The position numbers and the translations under genes are program-made. Under the pieces are notes generated by a model. The model was not told where the DNA came from, made no database searches, and worked only from the letters and a program-made list of their open reading frames with translations. A DNA stretch of 64,000 nt from Prostheceraeus crozeri (Eukaryota; Platyhelminthes; Polycladida; Euryleptidae). Every line of letters starts with the position of its first letter. Within the stretch, counting starts at the first letter, position 1. The stretch is taken from NCBI GenBank assembly GCA_907163375.1, contig CAJQUW010016879.1:806001-870000 (forward strand). Direction: 5' to 3'. Below, piece by piece: positions 1-9,453 of the stretch.

Positions 1-149
1 TGATATTGTCTCACGGTTTATATTGCAGCATTTTCTAAATTAGATCGAAATGTGTCTTTCTCATTCCTCTAGCATAGGGTTGGACAGAACTTGTATTGGG
101 TGTACCGATACAAGCCCAAGCTTAAATAGATGAATCGTCGTAGTCCATA

Positions 150-1054
150 GGGTAAAGTGGGGGTGATATGGACACTTTTTGATCACATTTCCAGAGGCCA
201 ATAAATGCATGAAGAACTTCATGTAACTGTCTCAAACAATTCTTATTTTTTAGAAAGTGATTTGAACCTCACAAAAATGGTCTATCCAAGTCATATCGAC
301 CATACTGAGTTCAGTAAATTTTGGTTGAAAGACATGAAATATAAGCTGTCCAGAAGTAGGTCAAAGCAGCACTAGGTCAGAAGGAGTCCAGAGTGGTGGA
401 TGTGTTGCTGTTGTGATGATGAATAGGAAAATGCATTCCATGTTATTGTATTTATCCAATTTGTCGTTCTCTCTCTCTCACACACACACACACCACACAC
501 ACTGATACAATCTCTTTTAGAGAGATATTTTTCCCTCATGCAATTTGTCTTGTAAGCCCTCATAGACGATCATGCTTGTCATCGATCTTTGTGGCTCAAT
601 AAAGAATTAATTATTTATTGCTATTATTATTATTCAATGATTGGATCAAATTTAGGGTCCGTGACCTATGGTGTTTTGAATCGTGTTTAGGTGCAACTTC
701 TGTTGCATTTGTGCTTGGAAACAGTTATAAATGAATTACTATTGACGCAAATTACCGGATAGGTACTTTAAATTGGTTTTCATTTCGTTCTGTTCCGAAT
801 TATGTGCATATATTGATAGGGTGTCATCACTTTATCACCCCAGCTGTTATTTTTTGCTGAAAATTTATACTGTTTTCTAAACGATTGGAAATCTATCTAA
901 TTGATTTAAGTTCAAGTAAAAATGATATACGACCGTATTTAGCCTAGCAGATACCAAAAGCTGTCATCACGAAGAAAAATTAGCGCTCTAACTGCAATAG
1001 TTTTGTCAGGCGATGCCGCAAAAGGAAAAGTGTCCATATCACCCTACTTTACCC
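150..1054. mobile_element. non-autonomous TIR element (MITE), TA target
   Basis: The ends are inverted repeats of about 30 bp: the left end reads GGGTAAAGTGGGGGTGATAT and the right end is its near-exact reverse complement, both running on into GGACACTTTT. TA dinucleotides flank both ends (148-149 and 1055-1056), as expected for Tc1/mariner or pogo relatives. The 905-bp interior has no credible ORF, so this is a non-autonomous copy. The superfamily is inferred only from the TA duplication. Confidence 0.75.
467..502. repeat. (CT)n/(CA)n microsatellite
   Basis: A short CT run passes directly into a CA run inside the MITE. Antisense translation of this stretch gives only low-complexity peptide. 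Confidence 0.85.
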
Positions 1055-1452
1055 TATGAACTTATATGTTTTCATTTTTGATGGCATTGATTAGAGATTG
1101 ATTAGGCCTACTATGAACCCAAGTTTTGGATAATACGTCATAGGGTACTACCTGACACGATTGTGTCCAATTTTTACTTGCGAACACAGCGTATGTAGCA
1201 CAATAAATACTGCGGCTTTTATGTTTTGAAGCGATAATTGTACATGTACTATTGTTGCTAGTAACTCGTAATTTCACATAGAGGCACTGTCAGCATCTAT
1301 TTCCATTAGCTATTATCAATAGCTAATATATGTTTTCAGTTTATTGAAATGTTTAGTGATAAAATTATGAAATTTCAATTACTTAGAAGTATGAAGTTAA
1401 TGGTATAGCACCATACAGAAACTTATGTAAAATATAGATTATGATATCAATA
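1055..1452. other. AT-rich stretch, nothing recognised
   Basis: No ORF with a recognisable product, no repeat and no RNA gene is seen between the MITE and the MADF exon. The short ORF on the minus strand here has no familiar motif. If the MADF gene continues past its splice donor, further exons could lie here, but none is evident. Confidence 0.4.
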
Positions 1453-1827
1453 TTACCTGATGTTGTCGTTGCCATTGTTTGATTCATTACTTGTTTCTGC
1501 TTCCTTGGATTCTTTGTTTGATAGGTTTGATTCTGCCTTTCTCCGTTCCAATACTTTGTCAAGAAAGGTCATTTTTTCGAAATATTTCCACTTGGCTTTT
1601 GTTCCACCTTTATCACCACTTTTTTTCTTTAAGTTTCTCTTTGCTCTAACGTATCCGTCACGCAGTGATCTCCAACGAGTCTTTACACCTTCAACTTCCA
1701 CTCCAAGATGTTGGGCTATGGCATTCCAAGAATTATTGGATTTGATATTATCTTTGTAATCTGCGCAGTGTAAGTCCCACAGATGCTTGCAATTATGTAC
1801 AAGTTCGATTAACTTTTCTTCATCCAT
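1453..1827 (-). CDS. MADF-domain protein, first exon (probably Harbinger-associated)
   Basis: The 124-residue frame starts at a clean ATG and is a nearly complete MADF (Adf1-like, Myb/SANT-related) DNA-binding domain over residues 1-90, with the conserved aromatic positions (LWDL, NNSWNAIAQ, RWRSLRDGY, KWKYFEKMTFL), followed by a Ser/Glu/Asn-rich tail. MADF proteins bind DNA as transcription factors, and they also serve as the second protein of PIF/Harbinger transposons. Just before the stop the sequence reads CAG|GTAATA, a good splice donor, so translation may continue into an unseen exon to the left. The Harbinger-like terminal sequence about 160 bp upstream of the ATG favours a transposon origin over a host gene, but no matching nuclease is seen nearby. 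Confidence 0.6.
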   Translation of the reverse strand: MDEEKLIELVHNCKHLWDLHCADYKDNIKSNNSWNAIAQHLGVEVEGVKTRWRSLRDGYVRAKRNLKKKSGDKGGTKAKWKYFEKMTFLDKVLERRKAESNLSNKESKEAETSNESNNGNDNIR

Positions 1828-1989
1828 TCACGCGAACGTATGATGACTGCTGCACAGACTGCCGTGTAGAAAGATTCCGATAAATTTTCCTCTACAGCAT
1901 GACGTATAGCTAGATTTGGCGTATGCGTCACTCGATCAATCTTATTGCCGAACACGTGTTCATACTCTGACGCAGATGTCGTTCCGGCA

Positions 1990-2086
1990 AATGACTAATC
2001 TTGCTGTACAGCAAACTCATACAACATTTGCAGCATTTGCTGTGCAACACATATTTTGCTGTACAGCATAAGTATAAACGAGGCTT
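1990..2086. repeat. Harbinger-like element end with TGCTGTACAGCAA subterminal repeats
   Basis: TGCTGTACAGCAA occurs twice (about 2010 and 2061) with a third diverged copy (TTGCTGTGCAAC) between, and the block ends in AAGTATAAACGAGGC. Such CCTCGTTTATACT-type ends with palindromic subterminal motifs are typical of Harbinger/ISL2EU-like DNA transposons. The opposite end was not found, so the copy looks truncated. It lies just upstream of the MADF exon, which could be its second ORF. Confidence 0.45.
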
Positions 2087-2109
2087 AAGGACGGGCAACG
2101 TCTCATTAT

Positions 2110-2405
2110 TGTGCTGTACCAATGCAACTTTGTCACTGCGACTACAGCTGAAATGGAGTTCTCTCGGAGCCTTTGTTACTATCAAATCACGTATCACATG
2201 ACAACTATTCACAGTTTGCGACAAAACATGACTTCCACTTTTGATGCGTCGCTTTAAATCATGCAAATAATTTTCGAAAGGAAAAGCGCTGAAGTTGTCT
2301 AAAACACCTAATCGTTTGACAAAGAAAGGCAAGTGGGACAGACTATGCAAATTAAAAGTACAAGCACTCTTACCGAACAAACGTTGAACATCGCTTATAA
2401 ACAAA
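2110..2405 (-). pseudogene. CACTA/EnSpm tnp2-type transposase fragment
   Basis: The minus frame contains FGKSACTFNLHSLSHL and then LGVLDNFSAFPFENYLHDLK, the signature of the C-terminal region of tnp2-family proteins (N-H-S-L-x-H-L followed by FSAFPFEN). Only about 100 residues remain; the frame then runs into unrelated residues from the Harbinger-like end. It overlaps antisense the first codons of the Penelope-like ORF, so the retroelement appears to have landed in it. Confidence 0.6.
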
Positions 2406-4990
2406 CGCAACGTTGCTTCAGCAAAAGATGCCTATGTTGTAAATCTCTTGACACTAATACTACTTTTAAGAGTTTTAGTACCGGCAGACGGTTCGTTTTA
2501 AATTATCCTAGTAGTTTCTCGTGTAAGAGTAGACATGTAATATATTTGATCACATGTCAATCATGTGGGGTCCAGTATGTTGGACAGACAAAACAGCCAT
2601 TACATTGTAGACTTAATGGGCATCGGCAATCTGTTCAAAAGAATCATCTCAATACGTATTTAAGTAATCATTTTAATAGTTCTAATCACAGTTGGGATGA
2701 TGTAAGTATACAAATTATTGACTTTGTCGATGTTCGTAATAAATCTGATACAGAAATTGCCTTCGAGCTTAACAGTAAGGAAGATTTTCATATAAGAACG
2801 CTGAACACCTTGCATCCTTTAGGTTTGAATGACAGAGTGTTAGGCGGAGGTTGCGCCTCTCAGAACACTGCAAATTCATTTTCATTTTTTAGTTCTCCTA
2901 TTAGCAGACGTAAGAGAAGCCATGGCCTTAGGAAGTCGGGTAGAAAGAAATATCCTCCATCTAATAGTTGTGAGGATATTCTCAAGGAGCTTCAAGAGTT
3001 GATGAAGAGCAACAAAATAAGAAATTTCTATAATTGCTTGAAATCGATAAGTGATAGCATGCTTAAAATTATGTATTCTAGGCTTCTTGATCAGTCGAAT
3101 GACCTATCTTTCGTTTTGACAACATATGTTCATAGTAAATTATATAGAAACAAGAAGGATAGCTCTACCGAAGACAAAACGCATATAGTGATTCCTTTCA
3201 AGTCTCATTTAGTTGACAAACTTAATTTACCTTCTGTATTTAATGACAAAAGTGTCTGTGCTTTAGTTCCAGAAAAAGCGAAACATCTCTATCCTCCCAA
3301 AGTGTACCATAAGCTTAATAACCCTATTTGTTTGAAATTCTTCAATTATAATAAGTTTCTTAATAGCCTGACAATTCAGGAAGTTGTTGGCATTTTGCAG
3401 AGCGATTGCAGCTGTGACTCGATGACCAATTTTGTTTATGAGCCTTATGGGCATGTTTTTACCGGTAATTTAGATATAATAAATGATCCAGGTCTCAGAG
3501 CTATATTTGCGTATGGCACTAAACACAGATTGTCTAGGTCAATATCATGGAAATCCATTCAAAAAGAGATCAGCGATTCCATAGATAATCATATATCTCG
3601 TGTGTCCAGTCGCCTTCACTTAAAAGTTGATGACTTCTCTATTTGGAAAAACAGGGTCATGATGTTAGTAAAGCACCGCATCTTTCGTTGTAAGAAATTG
3701 GGTAGGAAAGATAATGGCAGCAACGTTTGTGTTGATAAGGAGTTGCAAGATCTCCATAAAAACTTGATAGTCGTTCCTGTCGATAAAGCATCCAACAACT
3801 TTAGTTTCATATGTAAAAAGTTCTATCTCAAAATCCTGATGGACGAGCTTGGTTTTGACATAGATTCTTCCACTGCAGTAGGCAATGCAACTTATAAACC
3901 TGAGCTTATTTCTGAAAAGGAAGTCCTTAATAAACACGTCAAAGATATGAAATCAAACTTTAATATTAATGTTAGTGACAAGGACCTTAAACTACTAAAA
4001 CTTTTCTGGATTCCAAAATTGCATAAAAATCCTTATAAGTTTAGATTCATTGCCGGAGCCAGAAATTGTACAACTAAAAAGTTATCGGTGAATATCAACA
4101 AAGGTCTGAAAGTGATAAGAGAAAATTTCCATAAATACTGTGAGTCAATCAGGAGTAATACTGGTTATTCTTATTTTTGGAGTGTAGCCTCGACTCAAGA
4201 TTTTTTGAGGAATATTTCTAACGTGAACGTCCACTCTATGCAAGTTTTTGACTTCTCTACTCTTTATACAAACTTAGATCAAGGTGCTATCAAGAATAAT
4301 GTTTTTTCCATCCTTGATCTCACATTCAATTCCACTAATCGTAGATACTTGTGTGTAGGATATGAGAAGTCGTTTTTCTCCAAAATCAAATATAAAGGGT
4401 ATTTTTGTTATGACGTGGACTCTTTTAAGAAGGCTATTGATTTTATAGTGTCTGAAGTCTACATTTCTTTTTCCGGTTATGTGTTCAGACAAATTCGAGG
4501 AGTACCAATGGGAGGGAATTGCAGTCCTTTACTTGCCGACTTGTTTCTGTTAAATTGCGAATTTACTTTTATGAAACAATTGGTTAAAAATAAAAAGTTT
4601 GGACTAGCTAAATTATTGTCAAACACTTCGAGATATATAGACGATATATGCGTAATAAATTACAAGCATTTCAATACCTTAATTCCAAAAATTTACCCAG
4701 TGGAGCTTCTTGCAGATAGAAACGGAGTCAATGATAAAGCCGTTGTTTACCTCGACGTGAGACTCCAATCTAGTAGTGACGGTCTTCGAACCTCAATATA
4801 TCATAAAGTGGAAGATTTTGATTTCCCTGTTGTTCTGTTGACATTTCCAGACAGTGCAATACCTTATAACATGGGAATTAATGTATTTGCCGGCCAGGTT
4901 TTACGTTATTGTCGCATCTGCTCGCATCTTGAAGATCTAATTAAACGAATTAATATGACACTTTTTGATGAGCGGCAGAGGATATTGTAA
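2333..4990 (+). CDS. GIY-YIG endonuclease-reverse transcriptase (Naiad-type Penelope-like)
   Basis: The 885-residue frame opens with about 25 residues encoded by antisense tnp2 sequence, so its ATG is probably not the ancestral start. Around residues 27-37 is a cysteine-rich motif (CFSKRCLCC). A GIY-YIG nuclease follows at about residues 68-135, with VIYLITC...VQYVGQT giving the two signature strands and RLNGHR the catalytic arginine region. The reverse transcriptase occupies about residues 490-830, with FWIPKLHK, the FDFSTLYTNL motif A, RGVPMGGNCSPLLADL, and the catalytic block RYIDDICVIN (YxDD form IDD). The nuclease is N-terminal, the permuted order of the Naiad/Chlamys clade; canonical Penelope has it C-terminal. 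After residue 885 a different frame continues with a C-terminal-like tail (KSKMKACTEKIL) to about 5098, suggesting one frame change near the end. Confidence 0.85.
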   Translation: MGQTMQIKSTSTLTEQTLNIAYKQTQRCFSKRCLCCKSLDTNTTFKSFSTGRRFVLNYPSSFSCKSRHVIYLITCQSCGVQYVGQTKQPLHCRLNGHRQSVQKNHLNTYLSNHFNSSNHSWDDVSIQIIDFVDVRNKSDTEIAFELNSKEDFHIRTLNTLHPLGLNDRVLGGGCASQNTANSFSFFSSPISRRKRSHGLRKSGRKKYPPSNSCEDILKELQELMKSNKIRNFYNCLKSISDSMLKIMYSRLLDQSNDLSFVLTTYVHSKLYRNKKDSSTEDKTHIVIPFKSHLVDKLNLPSVFNDKSVCALVPEKAKHLYPPKVYHKLNNPICLKFFNYNKFLNSLTIQEVVGILQSDCSCDSMTNFVYEPYGHVFTGNLDIINDPGLRAIFAYGTKHRLSRSISWKSIQKEISDSIDNHISRVSSRLHLKVDDFSIWKNRVMMLVKHRIFRCKKLGRKDNGSNVCVDKELQDLHKNLIVVPVDKASNNFSFICKKFYLKILMDELGFDIDSSTAVGNATYKPELISEKEVLNKHVKDMKSNFNINVSDKDLKLLKLFWIPKLHKNPYKFRFIAGARNCTTKKLSVNINKGLKVIRENFHKYCESIRSNTGYSYFWSVASTQDFLRNISNVNVHSMQVFDFSTLYTNLDQGAIKNNVFSILDLTFNSTNRRYLCVGYEKSFFSKIKYKGYFCYDVDSFKKAIDFIVSEVYISFSGYVFRQIRGVPMGGNCSPLLADLFLLNCEFTFMKQLVKNKKFGLAKLLSNTSRYIDDICVINYKHFNTLIPKIYPVELLADRNGVNDKAVVYLDVRLQSSSDGLRTSIYHKVEDFDFPVVLLTFPDSAIPYNMGINVFAGQVLRYCRICSHLEDLIKRINMTLFDERQRIL

Positions 4991-5400
4991 GTCTAAAATG
5001 AAGGCATGTACTGAGAAAATCCTAACCCGTCATAACAATTTTCTAGTCAAGTTTGGATATTTCTCAGCCAGGCAGCTGACATCGCAGTGCGCATTTTAAA
5101 CAATAAAATTAACACTGTTTGTTTGTTTTCTTAGCATTTAATTTTTAATTTTTTTTTATTGGTTATACCATTTCAGTATTTCACACATATATTTTAGTTT
5201 GTTTTGGTTGTATCCGTCTTTTGCGGTGGTTCTGTTTTTGTTTTTACTATTACTATCAGTGTTACTTATTATTACACATATCATTACTGTATTGATTTTA
5301 GAATGCCAGCCGCACATAAGTTTATGCGGGGCCCCGCCCGCCTGGCCTTGAGCGTTCAGGTAGAGGGGCCGAAACGCGACCAGGCGGGTACCTGCTGACG
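2406..5400 (+). mobile_element. Naiad-type Penelope-like retroelement
   Basis: The element body holds one long ORF (GIY-YIG then reverse transcriptase) and about 300 bp of 3' sequence with two hairpins. The left limit is placed where similarity to the antisense tnp2 fragment ends and the conserved cysteine-rich N-terminal segment begins; the right limit, after the hairpins, is approximate. No long terminal direct repeats (pLTRs) were recognised. The 5' end looks truncated. Confidence 0.7.
5308..5388 (+). other. two consecutive hairpins in the retroelement 3' region
   Basis: The first hairpin pairs CCGCA with TGCGG (about 5310-5329). The second pairs CCCGCCTGG (5337-5345) perfectly with CCAGGCGGG (5380-5388), with GGGGCCGAAACGCGA in its loop. 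GC content is far above the flanks. Penelope-like elements often carry hammerhead ribozymes, but no CTGATGA core is present here, so only a structured RNA is claimed. Confidence 0.5.
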
Positions 5401-5607
5401 ACTGGCTATTGTTTTACTTGTTTTAACGTTGTTTTTTTTATCGCTTACTGCCTTAGTGTGATGAATGGAATGTGTCCGTTACTGGTCTCCATAGGGTTGA
5501 CATGGTGATTACTAAGTGTCTATTTATATATAAGTTCCTAATCAATCGAGCCTGAAACTTTGACCAAGGAGATCACTTGTTAAGCGGCCTTGTACGATCT
5601 CGTACAC

Positions 5608-5850
5608 TTAAGGGTGAAGTCCAGCCCGTATAGCGCTATGTTATGGACCCCCGGGAAGGTCCGCCCGGCACGCAATCAGATCCGTCAAGTCTTTGTGCTT
5701 AAAGACCTTCATGCATTCATGCATTTGTCGAGGATCACAAGTCAAAGGACCATTAGGGGTAAGGTCCAGCCCCGCTTTAGAAGCGCTGATTAAAAAATGG
5801 ACTAGTGGGAAGGTCCTCCACACCGATCTCGTCAAGTTTGGCTCTAAAAT
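5608..5850. repeat. imperfect direct repeat of about 85 bp
   Basis: Two copies, about 5608-5698 and 5755-5845, share GGGTRARGTCCAGCCC, an AGCGCT motif, ATGGAC, GGGAAGGTCC and GATCxCGTCAAGT in the same order. They are separated by about 55 bp. They could be internal repeats of a retroelement 3' region or of a separate element. No ORF is supported here. Confidence 0.55.
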
Positions 5851-6254
5851 GTAGTCCTAGGATAGTCAAAAGTTTGACACGCCTTGAACGTTTAATTTCT
5901 GCCGGTGGGAACGCACCACCTGTCCTCTTAAGGACAAACCTTAAGTCTTATTAACTATAAGTTTATTAAAATTATGAAACATTTAGACGTCGTTATGGGA
6001 ATGTCCCAGCTTCAATTATTTCAAAACGTGCCACAAAGCTTGGCGTCCATAAAACGAACTATATACACTAAATACCAACACAAATCATGCCACAAATTTT
6101 AAGCCATTATACATCCATTTCGAGACAATTTGAAATCGATGAAGCTAATGGATAGATCCTAAATAAGCCATCGACCGTCATTAATTCCAAGCAGGACTGT
6201 AATACATGTTTGAGAAACATGTTTGTCCTATATCAGTATCCTAACGCAACTTAC
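5851..6254. other. no gene recognised
   Basis: AT-rich sequence with no ORF of note, lying between the direct repeat and the exon-like piece. If the exon-like piece is real, this would be the start of its intron. Confidence 0.4.
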
Positions 6255-6333
6255 CAATTTCTGGTTTATCCAAGGAATGCAGAAAATTGTCAAATTCACG
6301 ATGAATTCTCTTACGAGAAGATCTTGACGCCAT
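6255..6333 (-). CDS. first-exon-like piece with splice donor
   Basis: On the minus strand an ATG at 6333 opens 26 codons (MASRSSRKRIHREFDNFL...) and runs straight into ATTG|GTAAGT, a consensus splice donor. The basic, Ser/Arg-rich start followed by an amphipathic stretch is protein-like, but the family is not recognised. It may belong to a host gene or a transposon; continuing exons to the left were not found. The support is the coincidence of start codon, open frame and donor only. Confidence 0.3.
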
Positions 6334-7680
6334 GATTCTTAAGAACACACGCGTTAAAATGCAAACTGTAAGTACTTATTTAAATTGTATTCATTAAAAC
6401 AATTTTTTTTAAAAAAATCCATTTAATGAAATGAATTCTGTCACTATTCACTATGGCTTAAATTCTGCGGATCACAAGGGGAGTACTTCGGATGTTTTCC
6501 GTTCTCTACTATGCGTCTTTGTGAAGACAAATTCAAAGTTCATTATGCCATCGATATGTAGGAAATCTCACTTCGCTAAGTGGATAACATGCAGATTATA
6601 TACAGTTGACAGGCAAATATGCTCATTTTTCTGGTGAAATGAATAAACAACACAACCACGAATTTTCAAAAGGAGCATTGATAATCTATTGTAAATCTAG
6701 TCTAGCAGAAGGAAGAAATGTGGCATGATTGACAAAAATGGCAAGCAAGATACTGTATTGGTGAAAGAGATAGGAAATACATAGGAAAGTAAATTTGTCT
6801 GCATGCAATCAACTTCCTGCTATTGACTATCATTGCTTTGCAAGAACTTAGTGAATTTGGTGTGATTGAATAAGGCGTTGGACCAGAAATCAAATGAGGT
6901 TTCACCGTGAGGTAGAATACTCGCGAAGTTTCCGTAAATGCGCTCTGATTTTTTGTGAAACAGAATGGATGTAATCATTATTGTCAATATCATCATTCTT
7001 GTTGTCACTGCTACCATTATTGTCATTATTACGTGTAGTTAAGCAAAATGCATGTTAACGTAAATATATTATTTTGTTTGAATCATGCAATTAAAATGCA
7101 ATGACTATTTTAAATTTCCGAGTCCAAGCAAAAGTCAGCTGTTTTTCACGTGGGTTATGTCATATCTGGCGATAAAATCCCATTTCGACATATCAGAACA
7201 ACTAATGCAAGAAAAGATGAGAGGAATTCTCACTTTCATTTGCTGGAGACGTTCTTGTTCCAATAGAATATCAATACTTAAGTTCTATAATCAGTGTTTC
7301 TAGTTTAGCCACAAAACTATACACACATCAACGGCAGGATATAAGCATGAAAACTCTACACTGTTTGTTCCAGCATCAATGACAAGATGCAGTTGATCAA
7401 TTTGAAGGAGCAGCAAAACTTCCGTATACATAGAAGCTGGTTACTTGAAATGGGCAATTAAATGTCATAAAATTATACAAAAATGCAAATATAAAGGTGA
7501 TGAATGTTTGTGAAGATGACTCCTGAGAGATGTATAGCTTGTATGTTAGCATCCATGCATGCAATTAAATTAATCCCGTTTTCAAATTTTGGTGTAATGC
7601 TAAAATCATTGCATTTCTTTGGGTAGAGATATCAATGATTGTTGTGATGTGAATATAAACATGGTGACAGCTTGTCTGTT
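6334..7680. other. no gene recognised
   Basis: Only short ORFs of 60-70 residues without family motifs occur here on either strand. Base composition is even and AT-rich. No terminal inverted repeats or RNA genes were recognised. Confidence 0.4.
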
Positions 7681-7788
7681 TGGATATTAGTCAAAGGATC
7701 AGAGAGGAAATGAGCACAGAAATTGCTAAACAGCATGATCTGTCAAAATTTATGGAGATGGTTCACGAAGTTTCTAGTAGTCAGGGGC

Positions 7789-7878
7789 CAGTCGTCACTT
7801 TCAGCAAAGTTTCCGAAAACTGGGGGCCAGTCGCCACTTTCATCAAAGTTTCGCACAACCGGGGGCCAACCCTCACTT
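7789..7878. repeat. tandem duplication of a 40-bp unit
   Basis: The unit GGGGCCAGTCGYCACTTTCA followed by KCAAAGTTTC occurs twice in tandem, with a third partial copy (GGGGCCAACCCTCACTT). The short forward ORFs here are made of the repeat. Confidence 0.7.
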
Positions 7879-8239
7879 ATTAAGCCACATTTTATTAATT
7901 TCTCTCATTTGAATAATGAAGTGTGATGAAGAATAGTTGTACACAAACAAATAAAATGTGGAAAAACATGGTAGAGTGCATGCTTCCAAGGATTTGAAGT
8001 TGGCTCTAGCGGGCCCGTGGCGGCCCCATGGAAGTGTCCATATTCCGGGGGATGGCCCTCACTTCAAAAATTGTTTTTTTGGACTTTTGCCAAGTCACCT
8101 ACAAAAGTGAGCCAAAGCAAGATGATAAAAGTAGAAATTTAGCCCATTTGCCCAATTTTTATTTGGCCCCAGGAATTCAGCCAGAGCCGCGGGGGACCCC
8201 CAGTGGGCCGCTAGTTCATTTTTCACCGGGTCGCGCATC
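7879..8239. other. GC-richer linker, no gene recognised
   Basis: Contains several GGGGCCAC/GGCCCC-type clusters (about 8010-8060 and 8160-8225), unlike the AT-rich flanks, and CCTCACTT as in the repeat just upstream. It may be more of the same decayed repeat family. The forward ORF at 8028-8342 overlaps the hAT exon antisense and is not supported. Confidence 0.35.
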
Positions 8240-9453
8240 CATCTCCCCGAAGAGGAAGCTCATTGATGCAAATAAACTGGACAATCTCGAAGATCGACTT
8301 CACATAGTATCTATTCCTCTCAAGCTGTTTGTCGAACAATAGAGTAGACACCTGCTGGACATCTTGATCGCGTCTTTGTCGCTCTTTCCATAAGGCCATT
8401 GCAGTTAAATGAAGCTTTGAGGTCTCATGCTTTGAAAAGCCTTTCATCCGATCTAGTGCATGCTGCCAATTTGAATAACCAATTGTGGTAAAGTAGGGGT
8501 CGCTATAACTGCGGTTAAAATGTCTACAGCAATAACAGAATGTCGCATTCTTGGACAGCGAATACTCCAACCACTCACGCCCTCGAAACCAGTAGGAATG
8601 AAAGTCTCGTTTTCGGCTGCCATACTGCTTCGGAAAATAAACTGTCTGTGAAGGCTGTGCTGGTTCACCATCCAACCGTCCTAGATCATCAATAATAGCG
8701 ACAGCTTCACATGAAGAAGATTCCGTCGTCGATTTTTGATTCAACTGCACATCTGAAATGCAAGAAGAATAACTATAAGAATATTCATTTGACCATTTTC
8801 TCAAATGTGCTGATTAAAATCATTATCATTGAGTCTCTAGAAGCATTTGGTCAGTCACTATTTGAATGTGCTCCATAACCCCCATTTCTTCGAATGAACG
8901 CCGCTCTGAAGCAAATGCCGAACTTACATGTAGTGTCTGAGTTCGTTGAAGTCCAATCATTCTCAAGGGCAGGCATCCGATAGTTTTGAGTAATTAGCCC
9001 ATCGTTTCATAAAAATTCGTGTTTTGTAAAATCTGTTAATTTTTTGGGTTTACAGAAATATCAACAAAAAGATATTTTACTGAAAAGCTACAAATGCAAA
9101 GCAACATTGCTTGGTTTGCTCCACTTGCTACTCTATCTCTCGCCATGATACTTCGCATTCAATTACAGTTTTTTACTAATTTCATGAAGATTTATTTTGA
9201 TTATTATCATATATTCTAATCAAATAGATATCAGGCATACATTGAGAATCCATGATCATGTGTGAACTTACTGGAAATATGGTACATGTCTTCAGTGACC
9301 GAAGTAGACACAATCGCAGACCGCAAGCTCTGCTTGCGTCGATTCAGGATTGGAGGTGCGGTCCGTGTCTTCTTTTCTAACTTTTGAAAAATAATTCAAA
9401 AGGGTAGAACCATTTCCAGAAATCCTCCTGCGCTTCAACTCAGATTTTTGCAT
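8240..9453 (-). pseudogene. hAT-type gene with TTF zinc finger (ZMYM1-like), two exons, decayed
   Basis: The second exon (8757-8240) begins after a good acceptor (TTCTTGCATTTCAG) and encodes a TTF-type zinc finger: YGSRKRDFHSYWF, then FCYCCRHF, then HETSKLHLTAM. This is the N-terminal module of hAT-derived ZMYM1-like transposases. An upstream exon starts with MQKSELKRRR and contains TLLNYFSK, the familiar opening of this family, and ends at a GTAAGT donor near 9271; the reading frame must shift once inside it to meet exon 2 in phase. The DUF4371 region and hAT catalytic core that should follow are missing after 8240, so this is a truncated remnant. Confidence 0.65.

Noticed and set aside
1928-2100. 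Extension of the tnp2 fragment to the end of its open frame
   Set aside because: This part of the frame is made of TGCTGTACAGCAA repeats of the Harbinger-like end and gives Cys/Leu-rich peptide with no similarity.
5337-5388. Hammerhead ribozyme in the Naiad 3' region
   Set aside because: The stem and a GAAA are present but the CTGATGA core is missing, so only a hairpin is reported.
8028-8342. Forward ORF with Pro/Arg-rich residues
   Set aside because: It overlaps the TTF zinc-finger exon antisense and the rest is GC-rich repeat; no motif supports it.
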